Assembly (NCBI GenBank): GCA_036274055.1
Contig: DASUGM010000134.1
Span: forward strand, 1 to 24,729
Origin: DASUGM01 sp036274055
Lineage (GTDB): Bacteria > Acidobacteriota > Vicinamibacteria > Vicinamibacterales > SCN-69-37
DNA: 24,729 bases
Reading direction: 5' to 3'
Part shown: one piece after another, positions 14,475 to 22,830 of the stretch
Layout of the letters: every line of letters starts with the position of its first letter
Numbering within the stretch: the first letter of the stretch is position 1
Notes under the pieces: model-generated
What the model saw: only the letters and a program-made list of their open reading frames with translations
Databases searched by the model: none
What the model was told of the DNA's origin: nothing
Position numbers and translations under genes: made by a program

Positions 14475-15922
14475 ATGCGTCCGGTTCATGTCGTCGCCGA
14501 GACGTTGGAGCGCCGCGCGCTGTGGTCGGCCGACGACCGCATCGCGGTCGCGCTGTCTGGCGGCGGTGATTCCGTCGCGCTGACGTTCGTGTTGCGGGAG
14601 ATCGCGCCGGCGCAGCTGGCCGGTCTGATTCACGTCAACCACACGCTGCGCGGCGCCGAGAGCGATGCCGACGAGGCGTTCTGTCGCGCGCTGGCCGCGC
14701 GCCTGCAGCTGCCGATTGACGTGTCGCGCGTCGATGTCGCCGAGCGCATGCGCGACTGCAGCGAGTCGACTGAAACCGCGGCCCGGGTGCTGCGCTATCA
14801 AGTGTTCGAAGAGGCGGCGAGGCGGCTGGGCGTGACGATTGTCGCCACCGGGCACACGCTGGACGATCAGGCCGAGACGGTCCTGCTGCGGCTGTTGCGC
14901 GGCGCGACGGTGCGCGGCGTGTCCGCGATCCGCGCCCGCCGCGGCATGATCGTGCGACCGCTGCTCGATTGCCGGCGCCATGACTTGCGGCAGGACCTGG
15001 CGATGCGCGGCGAACCGTATCGGGAGGACGCGTCGAATCTCGACGAGCGGATCCCCCGCAATCGACTGCGACGCGATGTCATGCCCGCCCTGGCGGCGTT
15101 TGCGCCGGCCGGGATGCGCGCGCTGGCCCGGTTTGCCGAGCTCGCCGCCGAGGACGAACGGTTTTTGAGCGAAGCGGCAATCGTCGAAGCAGGTTCGATC
15201 GTCTTACACGCAGAGGCGTTGCGCGCCGAGACGCAGAGTGACACGGAGACGCAGGGTGACGCCGGCCGTACGGGCGTCAGCGGGGTCCAACTTGAAAGGA
15301 AGGCGCTGGCGACGCTGCCGAGAGCGGTGTCGAGGCGGATTATGCGCGACGCCGCCGAGCGGCTGGGGGCGCCGGTTTCGGCGCGGTCGCTGGCCCGCAT
15401 CGATCGGCTGATTCGCGCCGATAACCCGGTCGGACGGCTGCACTTGCCGGGCCTGGAGGTCGAGCGCGTTGAGGACCGGATTCTCATTACGGATTCGCGC
15501 CGCGGGCCGGCGGAGACGGGGCAATTTGCATACCGCCTGACCGTGCCGGGGACCGTGCAGATTTCGGAAACGGGCGACGTGATTACGGCGTCCTATCAAG
15601 AGGAGATGGACGCCGGCACGGCTCTGGCCAGCGGTCGCGGCTCGACCGCCGCCGTGCAGGCGGACTCGATTTCGGCGCCGCTCACCGTGCGCAACCGGCG
15701 GCCGGGTGACCGGATGCGGCCGCTGGGCGCCCCCGGGCACCGCAAACTGCAGGACCTGTTTGTCGACCGGAAAGTCCCACGCGCCGAGCGTGATCGCGTG
15801 CCGGTTGTCGTCGACACCCAAGACAGAATTGTGTGGGTTGTTGGAGTAGCAATTGCGGAGGAATGCCGCGTCACGGCCCCGGAAGGCCGCGTGGTAATCT
15901 TCCAAGCAAAGAAGGGAATCAA

Positions 15923-15926
<4 letters not shown>
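14475..15926 (+). CDS. tilS: tRNA(Ile)-lysidine synthetase TilS
   Basis: TilS uses ATP and lysine to convert C34 of tRNA-Ile2(CAU) to lysidine, switching its decoding from AUG to AUA. The protein is 483 aa. The N-terminal PP-loop SGGGDSVAL is at 28-36, followed by HVNHTLRGAESDADE, the motif ATGHTLDDQAETVLLRLLRG, and RNRLRRDVMPAL. The C-terminal TilS_C domain contains VRNRRPGDRMRPLG and KLQDLFVDRKVPRAERDRVPVV. Between them a repeat-derived insertion (DNA 15228-15260) encodes a 6-residue tandem ETQSDT/ETQGDA. The ATG follows the tRNA CCA by only 8 nt and has no Shine-Dalgarno. The two are likely co-transcribed, and tRNA 3' processing would leave a very short leader. The stop overlaps the ftsH GTG. 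Confidence 0.96.
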
Positions 15927-17839
<1,913 letters not shown>

Positions 17840-17842
17840 AGC

Positions 17843-18012
17843 CGCATCAACTCGAAACTCGAAACTTCAAACTCCAAACACAGGTGGGCCGGCTTTCGCC
17901 GGCCTTCTTGTTTTGGGTCCACCGCCGCATGCGAACGCATGTGAAACAATGACGCGCGCGCAGCGCGCCACCGCCGTTTGAAGTTTCCAGTTTCGAGTTT
18001 CAAGTTGATGCG
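17843..18012. repeat. element D: heptameric inverted repeat flanking a terminator
   Basis: The arms 17843-17879 and 17976-18012 (37 bp each) are complementary except at four positions. Each arm contains four CTCGAAA-type heptamers (CTCGAAA, CTCGAAA, CTTCAAA, CTCCAAA on the left). The left arm starts 3 nt after the ftsH stop. The right arm ends 12 nt before the folP ATG. The 96-bp interior carries the intrinsic terminator and two small GC-rich palindromes. Confidence 0.87.
17887..17914 (+). terminator. intrinsic terminator after ftsH
   Basis: A perfect 7-bp stem GGCCGGC/GCCGGCC with loop TTTC is followed by TTCTTGTTTT. This is the only textbook Rho-independent terminator I see in the window. 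It implies that folP needs its own promoter or read-through. Confidence 0.85.
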
Positions 18013-18024
18013 TTCCGTGTCCGT

Positions 18025-18882
18025 ATGAGTCCAAGGCCGCAATTCCGGATCCCGCTAACAGACGGTCGCGTTCTCGACCTGTCGGGTCGCACGCAGGTAA
18101 TGGCGATCGTGAACGTCACGCCCGATTCGTTTGCGGACGGCGGCGAGCGGTTTGATCCCGACGTCGCGATCGCTGACGCGGTCCGGATGGTCGCCGACGG
18201 CGCCGACATTCTCGACGTCGGCGGCGAGTCGACGCGGCCGGGGGCGCCGCCGCTGCCGGCCGAGGAGGAATTGCGCCGCGTGACGCCGGTGCTCGAAGGC
18301 CTCCGGGGCCGTGTCGACGTGCCGATTTCGATCGACACCTACAAAGCCGCAGTTGCCGAGCGGGCGATCGCCCTCGGCGCAACCATCGTCAACGACATCA
18401 GCGCGCTCGCCTACGATCCGGCGCTCGCCGGCGTCGTCGCCAGGACCGGCGCCGCGGTGATCCTGATGCACACCCGCGGCCGGTCGGCGGACATGTACGC
18501 GCTGGCTCGCTACGACGACGTCGCCGCCGAGATGACGCGCGAACTCGGCGAGCGCGACGCCGCCGCGCGCGCCGCCGGGATCGCGGCTGAGCGGATCATT
18601 CTCGACCCGGGAATCGGCTTCGCCAAGAAAGCGGAGCATTCGTTCGCCGCGATCGCCGGGTTGCCCGAGCTGGCGAAACTCGGCCGTCCGATCCTCGCCG
18701 GACCGTCGCGCAAGTCGTTTCTCAAGGCCGCGGTGGGCGACGTCCCGCCGCGCGACCGCCTCTGGGGTACTGCCGCCGCGGTCGCAGGGGCAATTTTCTT
18801 CGGCGCGCATATCGTGCGCGTTCACGACGTGCGGGAGATGGTGCAGGTCGCCAGCGTTGCCGACCGGATCCGGGCGGGCTAG
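18025..18882 (+). CDS. folP: dihydropteroate synthase
   Basis: FolP condenses p-aminobenzoate with dihydropterin pyrophosphate in folate synthesis and is the sulfonamide target. The protein is 285 aa. Conserved loops are all present: MAIVNVTPDSFADGG (N30), loop 2 DVGGESTRPGA (T70, R71), ISIDTYKA (D104), VNDISAL (N123), LMHTRG, DPGIGFAKKAEHS (D194), GPSRKSF (K230) and HIVRVHDV (R265, H267). ATG 18025 is the only start that fits the family N-terminus; no Shine-Dalgarno is evident and the right arm of element D lies just before it. The ftsH-folP order is common in bacteria. The usual next gene (glmM or cdaA) is absent and a convergent toxin-antitoxin pair follows instead. Confidence 0.97.
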   Translation: MSPRPQFRIPLTDGRVLDLSGRTQVMAIVNVTPDSFADGGERFDPDVAIADAVRMVADGADILDVGGESTRPGAPPLPAEEELRRVTPVLEGLRGRVDVPISIDTYKAAVAERAIALGATIVNDISALAYDPALAGVVARTGAAVILMHTRGRSADMYALARYDDVAAEMTRELGERDAAARAAGIAAERIILDPGIGFAKKAEHSFAAIAGLPELAKLGRPILAGPSRKSFLKAAVGDVPPRDRLWGTAAAVAGAIFFGAHIVRVHDVREMVQVASVADRIRAG

Positions 18883-18924
18883 AGCCGTTTTCGACCGCTA
18901 CACCGAAACCGAAATCGCGCTAGA

Positions 18925-19362
18925 TCAGCCGGCATCAACCGGATCAACGACGTTGAACCCTTCGCGCTGAGCGGCGCTCTTGAGCCGATCGTCGCAGGTG
19001 ACGACGCTGAGAGTCGCCGGCCGATGCTCGGCAGCGAGCAGCGCCGCCGCCAGTTGTAACGCGTCACCCGACCGGAGCGAGTGGACACGCAGCAGACGCC
19101 GCGCCAGATCCCGCTGGTCGGTGCTCGGTTCGACTTCCCGCCATGCGAGCAGCAACGCGTCGAGCCGCGCGAAGGCGGCCGACACTTCGGCGGCAGCCAG
19201 CAGGTGGCCACGCTCGGCTCGCGCCACTGCCGACGCGCATTCGACCGCCGTCGTCCAAGACACGACCATGACGGGATCGTCCTGCAACAGCGCCAGCGCT
19301 CCCGCCGTCGCCGGCTCCGAGACCAGCAGCGCTACCAGCGCCGACGTGTCCCAGTACTTCAC
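18925..19362 (-). CDS. PIN-domain toxin, VapC-like
   Basis: This is a 145-aa PIN-domain ribonuclease, the toxin of a type II toxin-antitoxin pair. The acidic metal-binding residues are visible: D5 (YWDTSALV), E41 (AVECASAV), D100 (RSGDALQLAAA) and D124 (VTCDDRLKSAA). The length is typical for VapC. It starts with GTG, overlapping the antitoxin stop by 4 nt (19359-19362), so toxin synthesis should depend on antitoxin translation. It ends 42 nt from the convergent folP stop. The RNA target cannot be inferred. Confidence 0.93.
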   Translation of the reverse strand: MKYWDTSALVALLVSEPATAGALALLQDDPVMVVSWTTAVECASAVARAERGHLLAAAEVSAAFARLDALLLAWREVEPSTDQRDLARRLLRVHSLRSGDALQLAAALLAAEHRPATLSVVTCDDRLKSAAQREGFNVVDPVDAG

Positions 19363-19655
19363 CAGCTCTCCTCGCGCTCGGCGGCGACGAGGCGGCTGAG
19401 TGAGACGGGCCTGGCTGGCGCCGGCGGCGCAGTCAGCAGCACCTTCACCCCGCAGCTCGCCCGCGCCGGGCGCAGGATGCCCTGACGCTCGAGGGCCGCA
19501 ACGCGGTCCCGGTCCAGCCCCGATACCCGCGGCATCGGCGTCAACTGCGCGACGGCGATGCCGCGATCTTCAATCAGGATCGACTCGCCGGTCCGCACCC
19601 GATCCAGCAGGGCACTCAGCTGATTCTTCGTCTCGGTAATACTCGCGCGTTTCAT
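19359..19655 (-). CDS. Phd/YefM-type antitoxin
   Basis: This 98-aa partner of the PIN toxin is expected to bind the operator through its N-terminal Phd fold and neutralise the toxin with its C-terminal tail. MKRASITETKNQLSALLDRVRTGESILIEDRG (shown here only as a family landmark at residues 1-32) begins with the Phd signature, followed by IAVAQLTPMP. The C-terminal half is Pro/Ala/Arg-rich and unconserved, as in other antitoxins. ATG 19655 fits the family start exactly. No Shine-Dalgarno precedes it, and the predicted transcription start falls at or next to the ATG. Confidence 0.92.
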   Translation of the reverse strand: MKRASITETKNQLSALLDRVRTGESILIEDRGIAVAQLTPMPRVSGLDRDRVAALERQGILRPARASCGVKVLLTAPPAPARPVSLSRLVAAEREESW

Positions 19656-19661
19656 AAGGCT

Positions 19662-19690
19662 ATAATGGCTCTTTCAATCAAGCCTTTCAA
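19662..19690 (-). promoter_or_regulatory. promoter of the antitoxin-toxin operon
   Basis: Read on the minus strand, TTGAAA (19690-19685) lies 17 bp before CATTAT (19667-19662), which match five of six and four of six of the -35 and -10 consensus. The start is predicted at about 19655, the antitoxin ATG itself, so the mRNA would be leaderless. The -35 overlaps the first unit of the heptamer array. Confidence 0.5.
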
Positions 19691-19842
19691 GGCCCAAGGC
19701 CCAAGGCCCAAGGCCCAAGGCCCAAGGCCCAAGGCCCAAGGCCCAAGGCCCAAGGCCCAAGGCCCAAGGCCCAAGGCCCAAGGGCCCAAGGCCCAAGACC
19801 CAAGACCCAAGACCCAAGCCGTGAGCCCTGAGCCTTGAGCCT
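19688..19842. repeat. element E: 18-unit heptamer array with inverted-type end
   Basis: Thirteen perfect CAAGGCC units (19688-19778) are followed by one 8-bp unit CAAGGGCC, one more CAAGGCC, and three CAAGACC units (to 19814). After seven bases come three TGAGCCY units (19822-19842), the same heptamer as the right arm of element A. CAAGGCC differs at two positions from CAGGGCT, the phase-shifted unit of element A, so E looks like a homogenised variant of the same element type. It fills the space between two divergent promoters. Confidence 0.92.
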
Positions 19843-19864
19843 CAGATGTTCTAAGTATTAGACT
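19835..19864 (+). promoter_or_regulatory. padR promoter
   Basis: TTGAGC (19835-19840) and TAGACT (19859-19864) are each four of six to consensus with an 18-bp spacer. The start is predicted at about 19871-19873, the padR ATG, so the transcript would be leaderless. The -35 is supplied by the last heptamers of element E. Confidence 0.5.
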
Positions 19865-19870
19865 GTCTGA
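19850..19870 (+). promoter_or_regulatory. putative PadR operator: overlapping palindromes on the -10
   Basis: TCTAA-GTA-TTAGA (19850-19862) is a perfect palindrome. It overlaps TTAGAC-T-GTCTGA (19858-19870), which has one mismatch. Together they cover the -10 box and stop 2 bp before the ATG, an ideal place for autorepression by the encoded dimeric PadR protein. That the sites are bound by this protein is inference. Confidence 0.5.
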
Positions 19871-19872
19871 GC

Positions 19873-20202
19873 ATGCCCCGCACCAACAGCGACCAATTAC
19901 ACGGCACCCTCGACATGCTCGTGCTCAAGATCCTCGACGACGGGCCGCTGCATGGCTACGCGATCGCGCTGCGGCTCGAGCGGCTGTCGGACGACGTGCT
20001 GTCGGTGGAGGAGGGCTCGCTGTATCCGGCGCTCTATCGGATGGAGGAGCGCGGCTGGCTCGGATCGGAGTGGGCGCTCACCGACACCGGCCGGCGCGCG
20101 CGGTTCTACAAGCTCACCCGCGCGGGCCGAGCGCAGCTGGCGGCGGAGAGCAAGAGCTGGGAGCGGCTCACCGCCGCCGTTCAGAGCGTGATGAAGGCCT
20201 GA
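19873..20202 (+). CDS. PadR family transcriptional regulator
   Basis: This is a 109-aa winged-helix repressor of the short PadR class. The fold is clear from LHGTLDMLVLKILDDGPLHGYAIALRLE, the recognition region VEEGSLYPALYRMEERGWL, the wing TDTGRRARFYKLTRAGRAQL, and a C-terminal dimerisation helix. Small PadR genes directly before ADOP permeases are a common arrangement in Acidobacteria. Only 2 nt separate its stop from the first permease ATG, and a GAAGG (20193-20197) inside its 3' end serves that start. It probably represses its own operon through the overlapping palindromes at 19850-19870. The ligand is unknown. Confidence 0.95.
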   Translation: MPRTNSDQLHGTLDMLVLKILDDGPLHGYAIALRLERLSDDVLSVEEGSLYPALYRMEERGWLGSEWALTDTGRRARFYKLTRAGRAQLAAESKSWERLTAAVQSVMKA

Positions 20203-20204
20203 CG

Positions 20205-22820
20205 ATGACCGGCCTGCGTGGGATCGTGGCGCGGGTGCGCGGCCTCTGGCGTCGCGACGGGATCGCCGCGGAGATCCGCGAAGAGATCGATTTCCATCTC
20301 GCCGCGCGCGCCGACGACTACGCGCGCTCGGGACTGTCGGCCGACGAGGCCAGGCGGAAGGCGCGGGCGCGCGTCGGCGACGTCGCGATTCATGTCGATC
20401 GCGGCTATGAGGTGCGAGGAGCGGGCGTGATGGAAACCATGGTTCAGGACATCCGGCACGGCCTGCGATTGTTCCGGCGTCAGCCGGTGTTCGCCGGTAT
20501 CGCCATTCTCACGCTCGCCCTCGGCATCGGCGCGGCGACCGCGATCTTCAGCATCGTCGAGGCGGCGTTGCTGCGGCCGCTGCCGTATCCGCAACCGGAA
20601 CAGATTGTCGATGTCGAGGTGGCGATGCCTCAGAGGGGTGGCGAGTTCGTCAACCTGGGGCCGTCGCTGGACGACGCCGCGGCGTGGCGCCGGAGCACCG
20701 ACGTGTTCTCGCACCTGGCGGCGTCGCGCGGCGCCGGCGAGTCCGTGCTCGATGGACCCGAGCCGATTCGGCTGGATTCCTTCCTCGTAACGAGCGAGTT
20801 CATGCCGCTCTACGGCGTCACGCCGGAGCTCGGCCGGTTGCTGGTCAGCGCGGATGAAGAACCTGGGGCGCCGGCAGTCGCCATGATCAGCCACGCGGTC
20901 TGGCAGTCGCGCTTTGGCGGGCAGGCGTCGGCCGTCGGAACGACGATTCGGTACGGCGGTGAGCCGGTGACGATCGTCGGCGTCACTCCGTCCTGGTTCA
21001 GAGCCGACACCGACCTTTGGCGGCCACTGATCGCGGCGACCCAGCAGACGTTCAAAGTGATGCGCGGAAGCGGGGGCGGGACGACCGCGCGGCTGCGCTC
21101 TGGCGTCACGCTCGAAGACGCTCAACGAGTCCTGACCACGGCCTTGCCCGCGCTGCCGGCAGGATCGCAAGCGCCCGCGGCGTCGCCGCGAGTCGTGCTG
21201 ACGCAGGAACTCGAGCAGCGACTGGCGCGTTACCGTCCGATGATCGAGACGCTCGCCGGTTCGGTGGCGTTGATTCTGCTGATCGCGTGCGTGAACGTCG
21301 CCGGTCTGTTGCTGGCGCGCGGCGCGACTCGCCAGGGCGAGGTCGCGGTGCGGACGTCGCTCGGCGCCAGCCGGCGGCGATTGATCCGGCAGTTTCTCAC
21401 CGAGAGCCTGGTCCTCTCGACGATTGGCGGCACGGTCGGCATTCTCCTCGCCTGGCTGACGCTCCAGACACTGCTCGCGAACATCCCACTGGCGGTGCCC
21501 GCCGATGCGCCGGCCGGGATCAACGGCTTCGTGCTGATCGCGAGTCTGGTCCTGACGATGGTCACCGGCACGCTATTCGGACTCGTGCCGGCGCTGCGAT
21601 TGTCTCGAGACAGCCTGGGTTCGGCGCTCGCGCGATCGGGCCGGCAGCACGGCGTGGCGCTGACCAGGCGCGGCGGGCAGTCCCTGATCACCGTCGAGGT
21701 GGCGCTCGCGGTGGTGATGCTGGCTGGTGCCGGCCTGATGATTCGCAGTTTCTCGCGCCTGGTCTCGCACGACCTCGGATTCGACCCGCAGCGCTTCGTC
21801 GCGCTCGACGTGATTCCGGCGGAGCCCCTGCCCGCCGTCTACGCGGAGTACTACCAGGCGCTGGTGCGGCAGTTGCGCGCGCTGCCGGCGGTCGCCGCCG
21901 CCGGCGCCATTGACGTTGCGCCGCTCGTTGGAGGCGGCTCGTATACCTCGGCCACCGCGGACGGGAGATCCGTGAGCATCATCATGCGGCAGATCATTCC
22001 TGGTTACTTCGAGGCGATCGGTCTGTCCGCCACGACCGGACGTCTGCCGGCCGACTCCGATCTGGCGAGTGCTGAGAAGACGATTGTCCTGAGCGCGTCT
22101 GCCGCGGCTCGCTTTTTCCCGGGCGCGTCGCCGATCGGCCGCCAGCTGGTGTTGATGAAAGTGCCGCGGACGGTCGTCGGCGTCGTTCCGGACGTCCGCC
22201 ACGGCCCGCCCGGCGCGCAACGATCCGAACCGAACGTCTATTTCCCGTACGAACCTGATCCGACGAGAATCGCCCGCGGCCGCGGTTTGACGGTGCTGGT
22301 CGCGACCCGCCCGGGCGCGACGCTCCCGGCCGCCGATCTTCGCCGCGTCGCGGCCAGCATCGGGCCGCGCGTGATCGTCGATCAGGTGCGATCAGGCGCC
22401 GAGCTGTTCAGTGCAGGCGTCAGCCTGCCGCGCCGTCGCACGATCCTGCTGTCAATTCTCGGCGGATTCGGCCTGCTGCTGTCGATCGTCGGCGTTGTCG
22501 GGATGACGTCGTACGCGGTGGCGCGGCGGACGCGTGAGATCGGCGTCCGGATGGCGTTTGGCGCGCGCGCCGACCAGGTCGTGCGCGCGATGCTGCTCGA
22601 TTCGGTCTGGCCGATCGCGATTGGCGTCGGCATCGGCGTCGGCGGCGCGTGGCTGTCGACCGGCGTGATCAAGAGCTTTCTCTACGAGACCACGCCGACT
22701 GATCCGGTCACCCTGGCCGCGGTCGCGGTGGCGCTCGCGCTGGCCGGCGTCGTCGCTGCCTGGATTCCGGCGCGGCGGGCGGCGCGCATCGATCCGGTGA
22801 GCGCCCTGCGCGCTGAGTAG
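20205..22820 (+). CDS. ADOP-family ABC permease (MacB/FtsX-like), copy 1
   Basis: This 871-aa membrane protein belongs to the acidobacterial duplicated orphan permease family. A cytoplasmic prefix domain (about 1-85, with EIREEIDFHLAAR and DEARRKARARVGD) precedes TM1 (about 95-117, FAGIAILTLALGIGAATAIF) and the motif LLRPLPYPQPEQI. A first periplasmic MacB_PCD-like domain follows, then TM2-4 (from about 346, LILLIACVNVAGLLLARGA), TM5 (about 496-515), a second periplasmic domain, and TM6-8 (about 746-856) with RRTREIGVRMAFGAR. It has two permease halves in one chain and no ATPase domain. No MacB-type ATPase gene is adjacent, hence 'orphan'. ATG 20205 is supported by GAAGG 7 nt upstream; upstream in-frame starts lie inside padR. 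The substrate is unknown. Confidence 0.94.
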   Translation: MTGLRGIVARVRGLWRRDGIAAEIREEIDFHLAARADDYARSGLSADEARRKARARVGDVAIHVDRGYEVRGAGVMETMVQDIRHGLRLFRRQPVFAGIAILTLALGIGAATAIFSIVEAALLRPLPYPQPEQIVDVEVAMPQRGGEFVNLGPSLDDAAAWRRSTDVFSHLAASRGAGESVLDGPEPIRLDSFLVTSEFMPLYGVTPELGRLLVSADEEPGAPAVAMISHAVWQSRFGGQASAVGTTIRYGGEPVTIVGVTPSWFRADTDLWRPLIAATQQTFKVMRGSGGGTTARLRSGVTLEDAQRVLTTALPALPAGSQAPAASPRVVLTQELEQRLARYRPMIETLAGSVALILLIACVNVAGLLLARGATRQGEVAVRTSLGASRRRLIRQFLTESLVLSTIGGTVGILLAWLTLQTLLANIPLAVPADAPAGINGFVLIASLVLTMVTGTLFGLVPALRLSRDSLGSALARSGRQHGVALTRRGGQSLITVEVALAVVMLAGAGLMIRSFSRLVSHDLGFDPQRFVALDVIPAEPLPAVYAEYYQALVRQLRALPAVAAAGAIDVAPLVGGGSYTSATADGRSVSIIMRQIIPGYFEAIGLSATTGRLPADSDLASAEKTIVLSASAAARFFPGASPIGRQLVLMKVPRTVVGVVPDVRHGPPGAQRSEPNVYFPYEPDPTRIARGRGLTVLVATRPGATLPAADLRRVAASIGPRVIVDQVRSGAELFSAGVSLPRRRTILLSILGGFGLLLSIVGVVGMTSYAVARRTREIGVRMAFGARADQVVRAMLLDSVWPIAIGVGIGVGGAWLSTGVIKSFLYETTPTDPVTLAAVAVALALAGVVAAWIPARRAARIDPVSALRAE

Positions 22821-22830
22821 CGCCCTTCGC

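Noticed and set aside
18883..18924. Bidirectional terminator between folP and the PIN toxin.
   Set aside because: CCGTTTTCG and CGAAACCG pair only partly and no T-tract follows, so the structure is too weak to call.
19688..19814. CRISPR or minisatellite within a gene.
   Set aside because: Units are contiguous heptamers with no spacers, and no gene spans them; a simple tandem repeat explains the data.
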